Source of the DNA: Jaapia argillacea MUCL 33604
Taxonomy: Eukaryota; Basidiomycota; Agaricomycetes; Jaapiales; Jaapiaceae
Length of the DNA stretch: 64,000 nt
Assembly: GCA_000697665.1 (NCBI GenBank)
Contig: KL197722.1
Coordinates: forward strand, 148,844-212,843
Direction of reading: 5' to 3'
The position numbers and the translations under genes were made by a program. The first letter of the stretch is position 1, and each line of letters opens with the position of its first letter. Below the pieces are notes generated by a model. It was not told the DNA's origin. It ran no database searches and saw nothing but the letters and a program-made list of their open reading frames with translations. Below, piece after piece: positions 21,853-33,239 of the stretch.

Positions 21853-24841
21853 GTTCGGTCGGGTGTTCTTCGCAGAAGCTAAGTTAAGTCCACCAAGATC
21901 ATAGATGGGGGCCTGTTAGGTCATCATGTAGACAGAGAAGGCTATCCACGCTGTCGGGATGTGTCTGACAAAATGGAAAGAACGTGGTGGAGTGCTTCCG
22001 AACTAGGGATACGCTGGTTCTGGCCTCCTGCAGGTCTTCCTGAGGGGCGTCTCGTGTCCGTCAGCGCCTGCCAGCAGAAAACAAGAACATATACGGCAGT
22101 ATTGAGTTCTCTAAGAAGCTAGTCGTTCACGGCGATGGTTGGACTACTTCTCAGCTCATTCACGTAGCACGAACTTTACTGGATACCAACTAGACGATGA
22201 CGACCTTCGATTCATCACTCGTGCACACAGCGACAGTGCAAGGGAAGCGGTGTTTAGAGCGCCATCGGCTACAGTAGACCGTACCGAGCAAGCCCGAAGC
22301 TGGGACATAGACAGGGTGCCGTACTCGGGAGGCCGTAGTTGATGGAACAAAAGCGTGTCAGATCATAGAACTGCATCCTGCTCGACTGTCGAGGGAGAAG
22401 ATGGAGCCCTTATCCAACGGAAGCTGCCGTATGTACAGCATCTCTGAGCTTTCTGCAGGTTTCGCACACAACCACTCGGCCGACAGACGAACCCACGAAA
22501 TGGTTGATTGTTGGCTCCCGCGAATCGTATTTTGACAGATTACCTCAAATCTGGCGGCGAAGATAGGAATGGCCACGGACGGTGTGGGGACGCGTGCACT
22601 GTTTGACAGGTGGTAGAGCTTTGCACCCACTTTTCCAACACGAGTGGACGGCGGAGCACACACATCTGCCCATGCCGTACAACGAGGTCAGCAGTACTTG
22701 GAAAAAGGAGATGCTAACACTGAAAAGGCGGAACAATTGAGTGGTGTGGGGGCCGATGGGAGTTATGGATCGCAGACCAACATTATCTCCCGGAGAGACA
22801 CAAGTCCGATGCGAATATGGTGCATCCAAGCCTAACCAGCGGAAAGAGCTACCTCCGAGAAAACAAGAGCAAGAAATAACGTACTCAATCCCAAGCCCGA
22901 CGGTGATGACCAAACGAAAAACTCACCAGGGACTATTATCTTGGATGTCATAGCTGTCTCAAGAGGGAGCTGTACTTGGTCTAGGGTCGGCAGGCAACCG
23001 AGAGTGGACCGAGTAGGCTTTAAAGATCAGATGAGTGGGTATATATCGAATTGCAGTGAAGGCCATAGCAGTATGGATGCACGAACAACGGCGGATTACC
23101 ATGCAAACAAAAGGGGCTTCTGGGAATGGTCTGATTTGAGACGGCGAGGTGGGGCGGTTGGAAATCGTCGAAATTGTCAGATAGGGTGGAAGATATTGGG
23201 TTGAACCAGACTAAGAATGTAGAGAGAAACGCAAGCATCGGCCAAGCATGCATAATATCACTATCAACGATAAGCGGTTGCGTCGTAGAATCTCCGGCAT
23301 TCACCCGTATGGTTCATCAGCGTCTGCAAACTAGTGTCCACATCAGCCTACAGCGGCGAACAGGAAAAGCAATTCCAGATAGTGCTGTGCCTTGATGGAT
23401 GTATTCTGGTAAACGAATTTCCCTCAATTCCGGCCCCACGGTGTAGCATGAGGAAGGCACGTGTCAATGAGTAGCGCAGGAAGGGCCAGCCTGGTACAGG
23501 GAGAGAATCATTTAGAAGAAACAGTTCACCAACCAATCATGTAAATGTCGCAGGGCAGGGTCGACAGTGGCTAATCGGCAAAGCCATCTCGGGCGACGGC
23601 AAAATCGCGATACAATTCAAGAGCGAGTTCATCGGGTGGAACAGTAAACGCTGTCAAGGAACAAGGTCAAAGAGACATTCAGGGTCAAGTTCAGGGTACT
23701 GTACCTGTCATTACTGTCAGTCACTGTCCTGTCAGGGTTTTCTTGAGCATCGTACGAGCAGGCGGTTCGGCTCCAGGTGGAGTTTGCAAGCGGGCCAACT
23801 GGTGACACCGCCTGTGGTTCGCTGACAATAGCATTTCGGCGTCCAAATATTTTACCGGAAGTGCCGCCTTCGGTCGCTGTGCGGCAGTGACCAATCCCAA
23901 GTTCCAACTCCCACACTCAGTAATACTGTATCTCCACTTGATCTCGACGTCCTCTTAATAGAATCAATTCAATTGTCAGTGGTGTTTGAGGAAGGAGGTG
24001 CGTAAGGGATGCATTCTTACTGGCCAACCACTTGGCAGCCTCAGGCATCTCAGGCTGCTGGAAATCACATCATTGCACCAAGGTCATCATCGAGTTTGTG
24101 GCAGTATCGCGGGTTGATCCTTCAGTCTTCATCAGAGGTGCTGTGTTGGGCAAAACAATCGTTGCACAACACAGTACGACATATCCATCTTCATCATAAT
24201 GCCTTCTCTTCTCAGCATTACATGCCCGTGGCCGTATGCAAGAGATCGTTGAAGCACGAATTCCGTGCGGCGGGCCATCCTTAGGCCCGTCTAAGTGAAC
24301 GCCTCGATATGGGTGTCAGGTTAATGAAGAGGAGTTGCTGAGAGTGACACGGGCTTGAATATCGGCGGCCCACTCTTGAACAGCAGTGGGCCCGGGATAC
24401 TTAATGCGAGTTGGGCGTTGCTTTCTATGATTGTAAAGAATGAGCCCAGGTCAATGGGGTGCTGGAGAGATCAATGACCATTTACCAAATATTTCATACT
24501 CAGCGTCAATCATTGTTTGTTACGACATTCGTCCGAGTTAAAATGCAGTGGAGCACCATCACGAGGGTACCGGACGTCGGAGAGAGCGTGTGTGTGAGTG
24601 TGTGAGCCCATGGGCAAAGAACCGTCAAGTCGATAACGTGTTATCTGATCCGAAGAGGGAGCAGTCGGCGAGTCGATGGTGGAGGGAGCTACGATGGAAA
24701 GGGGATAATTGGAACGGTCCCGGGGATCGGGGAATCGGGAAAGCGGTCTGGAGAAATCTATGAGAGTGCGAGTGGAAGATGACTTTGGTTCAGGCGCGGA
24801 CAATATGTCGCCCGGTTGAGTACAAGGAAACGGTTGGTAAG
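21853..24841. other. Long region without a supported gene
   Basis: About 3 kb between copies A and B. Several short open frames exist on the minus strand (22358-22663, 22545-22913, 23020-23304, 23629-23916), but none shows a recognisable motif and they do not splice into one plausible protein. A 111-residue ATG-started minus-strand frame at 24510-24845, rich in Ser and Pro, lies directly downstream of copy B and is unrecognised. Decayed coding sequence is possible. Confidence 0.5.
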
Positions 24842-24931
24842 ACATGGGGACCGAGGGTATTAAAGAATAAATTAGGACATCCTAAGCTACAATCAATAAA
24901 TATGGTCCATCCATACACCTCAGTGTGTTAA

Positions 24932-27301
24932 TTAATGTCCTGGGGTACCGTCCTTCACCCAAGCCTCCCACATCGCCTGCCTGGATCGAGACCTGCTCAT
25001 CCCAGAAGCAAACTGTAGGACACACCAAACATCCTGGAATGTGGAAGCCAGCCCAAGGCTCAGTCTAACTACGCCAGGCACCTGTCCCATAGCGTCTAGG
25101 ATATCCTGCCGGCGGATGCCATCATAGAGACCCTCCATCTCCTTCTGAGAACCCAACATAGCGGCAGCGGCTCCGGGGTTACACATGCATCCCGTCCTCA
25201 GGGAGATGCGCCGCATAGATGCCGCGTGTTCGACAAAGGTATTCGGTAGCAGGCGTCCATTAGGCTATTTGTGGGAATTTGTGAGACCGGAACTTGCGGG
25301 CCCCGAAGAAAAGGGTACGCACCGAAAGAAAAACGAATGATACAATAAAACCAGTGTCCGATTGGTCGCCAACATTTGTGAGCCGGCGGGTGGGTAAGCG
25401 GGAAACGATGCGAACAACAGGGCTTGAATTTTCTTGATGACGGAGTTGCAACAGCGATGACGATAAGTAATCGACTAGGCATGAGAGCCGCAGAGGTAGG
25501 AATGGGAGATAGTTCGACAACAGCCTCAGACCATCTGCTATCGCCGGAAGCGCGAGATAGTTTATGGTGCCATCCTGAGTAATTATGTGAGCGGCGCGAT
25601 GTCGCAATCGTATCATGTAGCTTACCTCAAAGCGTTCGTGAATATCAGAGGACATAGTGACGACTGTCCCCGGCACTTGCACCACATCCACCGTCCCCCC
25701 GGCGAACCAAGGCCTCTCTAATTGTTCCAAAAACGATTTCTTCACGACCAAAGCCCCNNNNNNNNNNNNNNNNNNNNNNNNNNNNNNNNNNNNNNNNNNN
25801 NNNNNNNNNNNNNNNNNNNNNNNNNNNNNNNNNNNNNNNNNNNNNNNNNNNNNNNNNNNNNNNNNNNNNNNNNNNNNNNNNNNNNNNNNNNNNNNNNNNN
25901 NNNNNNNNNNNNNNNNNNNNNNNNNNNNNNNNNNNNNNNNNNNNNNNNNNNNNNNNNNNNNNNNNNNNNNNNNNNNNNNNNNNNNNNNNNNNNNNNNNNN
26001 NNNNNNNNNNNNNNNNNNNNNNNNNNNNNNNNNNNNNNNNNNNNNNNNNNNNNNNNNNNNNNNNNNNNNNNNNNNNNNNNNNNNNNNNNNNNNNNNNNNN
26101 NNNNNNNNNNNNNNNNNNNNNNNNNNNNNNNNNNNNNNNNNNNNNNNNNNNNNNNNNNNNNNNNNNNNNNNNNNNNNNNNNNNNNNNNNNNNNNNNNNNN
26201 NNNNNNNNNNNNNNNNNNNNNNNNNNNNNNNNNNNNNNNNNNNNNNNNNNNNNNNNNNNNNNNNNNNNNNNNNNNNNNNNNNNNNNNNNNNNNNNNNNNN
26301 NCCCCAACACCAGTGGGATATCCAAACATTTTGTAAAAGCTAACGGCCATGGCATCAACAGGGGTCTTCTCTAGGGATATAACAGAGGTCGGGGCGAGCG
26401 CAGCTGCGTCTAGCAGCGTGGAGTATCCGAGCGATGAGGCGTAATGGAGCAATGACAGAGGATTTTTGCTGTTTGAAATATTTGATTGCCCGGTGAGGGC
26501 AAAAAGCGAAGGAGATTCGACTCTCGAGCGAGGCTTGTGCGACCGCAGAACATCCTATATCGAGGTCAGATATTACTCGAACATCAACCGACGGCAACTG
26601 ACCATCGCCGTCGAGACCTCCATTCCTCCATGTGGTGTTGACTCGATGTAAGCAACTCGCGCACCCTTCTGCAGTGCAAATTTCCTTATGCCTGTGACGC
26701 TATTGTGAGAGTCGACGCCCATCACGTAGCTCCCACCAGGAGTGAAGGGGAATGATTCTCCAATCAGTTTCAAAGCACCTGATGCATTGGGGGTGAAGAT
26801 AACAGTATATTCGGGAGGGGCGTGGAAGAAAGCGAGCACAGCTGCTCGAGCTTTGTTAGCGTAGGTAGAAGATACTTGAGAGCTATGAAACAAAGGGTCA
26901 GAAAAAAATTATTGTTCGGGCAGTGGAACATACCTGGTGCTAACGGAATGAGTGTTGCCCATAATATTACTGGAGAGGACCGCCATGTGTGCAAGGACAA
27001 TCGAGTCCGGATGAAGAGAACCACCCATGTAGTCGACATAAGTTTCCCCGCCTTGATCCAGTCTTGCAAAGTCGCTTAGCCGTAAAAGATCAAGAGGCTC
27101 CGTTTGTTCGTATTGCGGGTACTGGTCAAGAAATACTTTGTATGCACGCCAGGCAAGGTCTTGACCAACATGGGAGGAGAGCTGAGTCGAGGTCATGGGG
27201 ACATGATGTGCTCGCCTCTTCTGGATGATAACCGGTTCCGAGTCTTCAGCATGGCGACGCTGTCGCTGCTGTCCCGTCGACGACGATTGGGAGTTCCCCA
27301 T
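24932..27301 (-). CDS. Class V aminotransferase, Mo-cofactor-sulfurase-like, copy B (gap inside)
   Basis: Exons 27301-26934, 26882-26603, 26554-25626 (interrupted by the N gap), 25574-25323 and 25264-24932. Motifs: MGNSQS start, YVDYMGGSLHPDSIV, GNTHS, FTPNASGALKLIGESFPF, VSFYKMFGYPTGVG before the gap and ALVVKKSFLEQLERP after it, and RTGCMCNPGAAAA. The coding bases flanking the gap share the four bases CCCC; if these are counted once, the model has 537 residues with no frame conflict. The protein is closest to copy C. No MOSC domain. Function inferred as a PLP-dependent sulfurtransferase- or aminotransferase-type enzyme anchored to membranes by myristate (prediction). Confidence 0.82.
25758..26301. 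other. Assembly gap (544 N) inside exon 3 of copy B
   Basis: The bases on each side (AAAGCCCC and CCCCAACACCAG) are contiguous as AAAGCCCCAACACCAG in copy C (around 29613-29630). The gap therefore either hides an insertion or is an artefact joining two overlapping contig ends. Confidence 0.9.
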
Positions 27302-28699
27302 GATAGCTAGTCCTGGATATCTGTACTTGTGGTCTGGAGAGCGAGTGTCAGAGACAACTTATATCGAAAAAAGGTCGGCGGGGAAACAAACCCGCGCCTC
27401 TCCTGGCTCCGCAGAGTGTTTCATGTAACGATTGTTGCACGGATGCGGTCGCCTCATGTCTCTCGATGGAGGCCTAACGGGCAATCGATGAGGCCAAGGA
27501 AGAGGCCTCCAATGACAAATGGCACAGGTGCGATCACCGTCCCTATGGAACCCACATGTTGCACAGCCACGAGAAGAGGGGTGTCGACAAAAGGTAGACC
27601 CTTATCACTCGAGATAGTCAGCTTTCTCGACTCGCATAATTGTAGAAGTAGAGCACTGGCCACCGGCGGACGTATGTAGATCCTGGCGAAACTAACAAGA
27701 GGACAGAGGTATTCCACCTCGCAATTGCTCGCACTAAAATTTGTCCCCCCGTTTTTGTTCCCGTCTGCCGTCGTAGTTAGCATCGCACTCCCTCGCGTGC
27801 ATGAAAGAGACTGGATAAGAGTCTAAAGAATTCCGATTGTGCAGGACTCAGCGCCCCTATACCATCAGACGACGACCTGCAGCCTTTCGACACGAGATAA
27901 GCCAGAGATCTCACGAAATTCCGAATTCACTTTCAACATCTGAAGCAAATCCGCATCTGCTCAGCCACTTCGCCAATAGCCCAAACTGTGGAGACCAGTG
28001 ACTCCTCGACCTTCGTCGGGCTAAGCACTGAGGGCGGAAAACGAATCTGGAACTTCCACTCACATTAAACGAGCGTTCACACTGGCGACTGCTAACGTGA
28101 ACGGAACCTTTCAACCTTGAAGAATGGAGAGTTGATATGAGCTGGAAGAGAGATTACCCTATTGGGGATTCGTGACACTGCCTCCATCTTGAAAACTCAT
28201 GGCTACCAACTGGCTAGAGGCGGTGAGAGGTCAAACCTTGTATGAACAGCCACTTTTTGTTCGACCAGTCGAGTGGATTAGATCTGAGCCGGTTGGAGAG
28301 GGTCGGCCACGCGCATTTTGAGTTGGGAGGATAGATATCTAGGAAGATGCAGCAAAGAATGTCTCCGGCATGTCCAACTTAGCAGAGAGGTTCCAGACGA
28401 CGTTGAAGCACTCGTGGCTTTGATATCGATCAGGAGGTAAGCGCATCGTGATAGAGCGGATGGGACCACTTCAGAATGTTGAGGCGCGACGTCGACGAGC
28501 TGATGAAGAGGAAGGCCGAGGTGACTCAGGGAGTTTGACTTCTTACGGCATCTCAGACCTAAGCACGATCTCAAGGCGTTCGCCGATCATATTTCTTGGT
28601 CTGCCATATCGCCACCATATCGAAGTCCCGATGCAACATATTCAAGGGACCGTATCCATTGAATATACCCTAGGCGTGGACAAGATGTGGCTGGTAACT

Positions 28700-31600
28700 T
28701 GAAGACAAGGGGGCTGAGGGTGTTGACGAATAAATTAGGACATCTTAAGCTACAATCAATAAATATGGTACATTGATACGCCTCGGTGTGTTAATTAATT
28801 CCCTGGGGTACCGTCCTTCACCCAAGCATCCCACATTGCTTGCCTAGATCGAGACCTGCTCATCCCAGAAGCAAACTGTAGGACACACCAAACATCCTGG
28901 AATGTAGAAGCTAGCCCAAAGCTCACTCTCACGACACCAAGCTCTCGTCCCACGGCGTCCCAGATATCCTTCCGATGGATGCCATCATATAAACCCTCCA
29001 TCACATTCTGAGCACCCAGCATCGCGGCAGCGGCTCCGGGGTTACACATGCATCCCGTCCTCAGGGAGATGCGTCGTATAGATGCCGCGTGTTCGACAAA
29101 GGTAATCGGTAGCGGGTGTCCATTTGGCTATTTGTGGGAATTTGTGAGACCGGAACTTGCGAACTCCGAAGGGAAGGGTACGTACCGAAAGAAAGACGAA
29201 TGATACAGTAAAACCGGTGTCCGATTGATCGCCAACATTTGTGAGACGGCGGGTGGGCAAGCGGGAAAGGATGCGAACAACAGGGCTTGAATTTTCTTGG
29301 TGATGGAGTCGCAACAGCGATGACGATAAGTAATCGACTAGGCATGAGAGCCGCAGAGGTAGGAATGGGAGATAGTTCGACAACAGCCTCGGGCCATCTG
29401 CTATCGCTGGAAGCGCGAGATAGTTTATTGTACCATCCTGAGTAATTATATGAGCGGCGCAATGTCGCAATGACATCATGTAGCCTACCTCAAAACGTTC
29501 GTGAATATCAGGGGACATAGTGACGATTGTCCCCGGCACTTGTACCACATCCACCGTTCCCCCGGCGAACCAAGGCCTCTCTAATTGTTCCAAAAACGAT
29601 TTCTTCACGACCAAAGCCCCAACACCAGTGGGATATCCAAACATTTTGTAAAAGCTAACGGCCATTGCATCAACAAGGGTCTTCTCCAGAGATATAACAG
29701 AGGTTGGAGCGAGCGCGGCTGCGTCGAGCAGCGTGGAGTATCCGAGCGATGAGGCGTAGTGGAGCAAAGACAGAGGATTTTTGCTGTTTGAAATATTTGA
29801 TTGCCCGGTGAGGGCAAAAAGCGAAGGAGATTCGACTCTCGAGCGAGGCTTGTGCGACCTCAGAACATCCTGTATCGAGGTTAGATATCACTTGACTATC
29901 AACCGACGGCAACTGACCATCGCTGTCGAAAGCTCCATTCCACCATGTGGTGTTGACTCGATGTAAGCAACTCGCGCACCCTTCTGCAGTGCAAACTGCC
30001 TTATGCCCGTGACGCTATTGTGAGAGTCGACACCAATCACGTAGCTCCCGCCACGAGTGAAGGGGAATGATTCCCCGATCAGTTTCAAAGCACCCGAAGC
30101 ATTGGGGGTGAAGGTAACGGTGTATTCAGGAGGGGCATGGAAGAAATCGAGCACAGCTGCTCGAGCTTTGTTAGCGTAGGTAGAAGATACTTGGGAGCTA
30201 CGAAACAAAGGGTCAGAAAGAAATCATTGTTCGAGCAGTGGAACATACCTGGTGCTAACGGAATGAGTGTTGCCCATAATATTACTGGAGAGGACCGCCA
30301 TGTGTGCAAGGACGATCGAGTCCGGATGAAGAGAACCACCCATGTAGTCGACATAAGTTTCCCCCGCTTGATCCAGTCTTGCAAAGTCGCTTAGCCGTAA
30401 AAGATCAAGGGGTTCTGTTTGTTCGTATTGCGGGTAGTAATCAAGGAAGATTTTGTATGCGCGCCAGGCAAGGTCTTGACCAACATGAGAGGATAGCTGA
30501 GTCGAGGTCACGGGTACCTGATATACTCGTGACTTCTCGACCATAACCGGTTCTTCAGCTTGGCGGCGTTGTACCGTAGAAGATGATTGGGAGTTCCCCA
30601 TGTTGGCTAGTCCTGGGTATCTGTACTTGAGGTCTGAAGAGTGATTGTCAGAGACGATTTATTTAACGAAGGTCGGCGAGGAAACAAACCCGCGTCTCTC
30701 TTGGCTCCGGAGAGTGTTTCGTATCACGATTGTTGCGCGAATGCGGTGGCCTCATGTCTCTCGATGGAGGCATAAAATGTAATCCATGAGGCCAAGGAAG
30801 AACCTCCGATGACAAATGGCACAGGAGTACGATCACCATCCCTCTGGAGGGAGTTCGAGTTCGAAATGGCCCACATGCTGCATAGCCACGAGAAGAAGTG
30901 TGTCGACAAAAGTTCGATCCTTATCACTCGAGATCGCCAGCTTTCTCGACTCGCGTGATTGGAGAGAGTAGAGGACTAGCCTAAGTAGAGGATTAGCAAC
31001 CGACGAGCGTAGATCATGGCGAAACTAGGAAGAGGACAGAGGTACGAATTCCGAAGATTGCCAAAGACTCAACGCCTGCACCATCAACCGGCGACCACCT
31101 CAGCCTTCCGACACAAGATGAGTCAGACATCTTACAACATTCCAAATTCATTTTTCAACGTCCGAACTTCCGAAAGTCAGCCCCCTTGCACCCAACAGCC
31201 CAAATTGTGGAGACGAGCAGTGACGCCTCAACCTTCGTCGGGCTACTGAGGGCGGAAAGGGAATCTGGAACTTCCACTCACGGTAACCTAGCGTTCACAA
31301 CTGCTAGCATGAAGATAACCTTTCAGCCTTCGTTGAACAACAGAGATATGATATGACCCAGGCGAGAGATTATCCTATCGGGGATAAGCGACACTGCCTC
31401 CATCTTCACAAATCTTGGCTGAGTGGCAGGGTTGGAGGTCAAGCGGTTATGTACCGCCACATTTCGTTCGAGTACGAGCATGCAGCGGATTAGATCTGGG
31501 CTGGCTGGAGAGCGTCGGTCACTTTGATGATATCTCTGATAAACACTCGCATTTAAAGTGGATAGTAAGAGGCAGTGAGGAACATCTCCAGCATGTCCGA

Positions 31601-31755
31601 TTCAGCAGAATTTTTCCAGATGGCGTTGAAGCACAGTGGTTTTGATATCAAGCAGGAAGTGCGAGCAGCAGTGAGAGAGTGGATGTAACGAGCTAGCCAT
31701 GGGAACGGGAGGCGACTCATGGAGTTCGACTACTTAGGCAGCATCCGGTGTGAAA
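28700..31755. repeat. Segmental duplication, unit 2 (carries copy C)
   Basis: Tandem partner of 24842-28699. Unit 2 lacks part of the upstream flank found in unit 1. Homology fades near 31750, where the sequence turns into the 3' flank of the secreted-protein gene. The 5' flank (30602-31755) contains no supported gene. Confidence 0.85.
28795..30601 (-). CDS. Class V aminotransferase, Mo-cofactor-sulfurase-like, copy C
   Basis: Five exons (30601-30249, 30197-29918, 29869-29489, 29437-29186, 29127-28795) encode 532 residues. Exons 2, 3 and 4 have exactly the same lengths (280, 381, 252) as in copy A. The PLP lysine lies in VSFYKMFGYPTGVGAL at about residue 286, and the cysteine region is RTGCMCNPGAAAA. 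The protein starts MGNSQSSS, again a myristoylation consensus. The donor of exon 2 is GTCAGT, shared with copy B. Copies B and C differ by scattered substitutions, so the duplication is recent but not fresh. Cellular substrate unknown. Confidence 0.88.
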
Positions 31756-32070
31756 TTCGCTTTCTCCTCTGGGGACAGATTGTACTCGATACCGGCGGCG
31801 ACTGATGGAAACAGAACTTTATTCAAGATAATGCCCTCAGCCAAAGGTAAGAGCCTGAACAATTGAAATTGCATTGCACTATAGTTACAAACTCTGTGTT
31901 TTTAACAGCCCAAAGTCGTCAATTCTCGACAGCCCCAAATCATAAGCAAAACATAAAAGCGAGTGAGAAAAAGATGGAAATGCAGTACTACCTCAACTAG
32001 AAGTAAAATCTCCCAAAGCCGCGCTGAAAAGATATCAGCCCATATAAAAAGTCGAGAACGGAAACCACAC
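31756..32070. other. 3' flank of the secreted-protein gene
   Basis: AT-richer stretch between the end of the segmental duplication and the stop of the polysaccharide-lyase-like gene; no gene seen. Confidence 0.5.
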
Positions 32071-32877
32071 TCACTTGGCAATGGTCATCCCCGACACCGC
32101 AGCCCGATACTCACCAAACTTGATACTAATCCCCAAAAAATTTTAGCAAAACTTTCATAGGTGGGGAGAATTTACGCACTATGTCCCCCCAGTGCCCATA
32201 CTTCCGGTCGCCTGGTACGACAACAATGTATTCCCCGAATCATCCTTCACCACGTAATTGATTTTCCCAGAAGGTCCATACGTGATCGCCATGCTGTGGT
32301 GGGTCGTCTTCCCCTCGAAGCTGGAAAGTGCGATAGAAGGACACTTCGGGTTCGTGCAATTGCGTACGTTGTCCTCCACTGCGACCGTATCCTTCACAGC
32401 GTCGAGCGTAATGACAGGTGCGCCACCGGCGGTGCCCCTCGAAAAGACTTGCATAAGGTGAAAGAAATGGGTTGTTGAACCAGTTCCAGGAGCAAGGTAA
32501 TATTTCCACGTGTATGTGTGTGAAGTACCGTCATTGCCTGTGGGCGTCAGGAACTCGATGCGCTGACGAGGTGAATCCGGGAATCCTGGGTCCAGTTGCT
32601 TGGTTGGGTCGTTGGTGAAGGACAGTGAGTAGCAGGACGTTATGTGTGGGCTTCCAGCTGACGAGCATCCTTGCTTGAGCACACCTAAGCGATGTAGGTG
32701 AGCGAGGTAACACAAGGAACGGAGAAACAGAGGCGTACCCGACGCCTGCCATTGTAAGCCGTTTGAGAGAGTACCATACTGCATGCTGTTACCATCCGCT
32801 AAAGGGGCGTCCCTTTTGACCAGAGCGCAAGCGACCGAAACCAACGCAAGGGTGAATGAGAATGCGGTGAAAAGCAT
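32071..32877 (-). CDS. Secreted protein, putative polysaccharide lyase (PL20/glucuronan-lyase-like)
   Basis: Three exons (32877-32739, 32684-32180, 32125-32071) encode 232 residues. The N-terminus is a classical signal peptide (MLFTAFSFTLALVSVACA) followed by a dibasic LVKR that could be a Kex2 site. The body contains QRIEFLTP, YTWKYYLAPG, THFFHLMQVFSR, PSIALSSFEGKTTHHS and IKFGEYRAAVSGM, which reads as a beta-jelly-roll and recalls fungal glucuronan lyases of family PL20 (from memory; PL14-type lyases are the alternative). Cysteine pairs fit an extracellular protein. The very short last exon ends in AK-stop, a little earlier than I would expect for the family. Confidence 0.6.
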
Positions 32878-32924
32878 GGTGAGTGAGGTATGATGGTGAG
32901 GTTGCTACTGCCCGCAACCTATAG

Positions 32925-32932
32925 CTTTTATA
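32925..32932 (-). promoter_or_regulatory. TATA box of the secreted-protein gene
   Basis: TATAAAAG on the minus strand, 48-55 bp upstream of the ATG at 32877: a good match in the expected place for a strongly regulated secreted enzyme. The remainder up to 33239 shows no gene. Confidence 0.6.
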
Positions 32933-33239
32933 CGAACAAGGCGGACAGTGAGCATATATCTCGCGGAACCAAACCATTAGAGGGAAAGACCAAACGAGTC
33001 GCCAAGAAATAACCCCGTTGGACGTGGATGGGAGCATACCGCACAGCATTCGAATCCGAGCTGATCACGATCAATCGCAATTCTGATTAAATAAAACGAC
33101 AAAAGGTTCAATAAAAACAACAACACGTGTCCGTCGATCCTACAATGCGGACCAGTTTAGAATCCGCCCAGTCAAGATCGAAATAAACATACCCGTCTAA
33201 CTCTGCTCATGCCGACCACACACACTCTTCCCGCGGTGA

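Larger units (their letters stand above)
24842..28699. repeat. Segmental duplication, unit 1 (carries copy B)
   Basis: The stretch from the 3' flank of copy B through the gene and about 1.4 kb of 5' flank is repeated at 28700-31755. Shared landmarks are AATAAATTAGGACATC with TACAATCAATAAATATGG downstream of the stop, and ATGTCTCTCGATGGAGGC upstream of the start. Confidence 0.85.

Noticed and set aside
22358-23916. Possible multi-exon minus-strand gene between aminotransferase copies A and B
   Set aside because: Several short frames, one hydrophobic, but heads lack ATG, no motif is recognisable and no consistent splicing was found.
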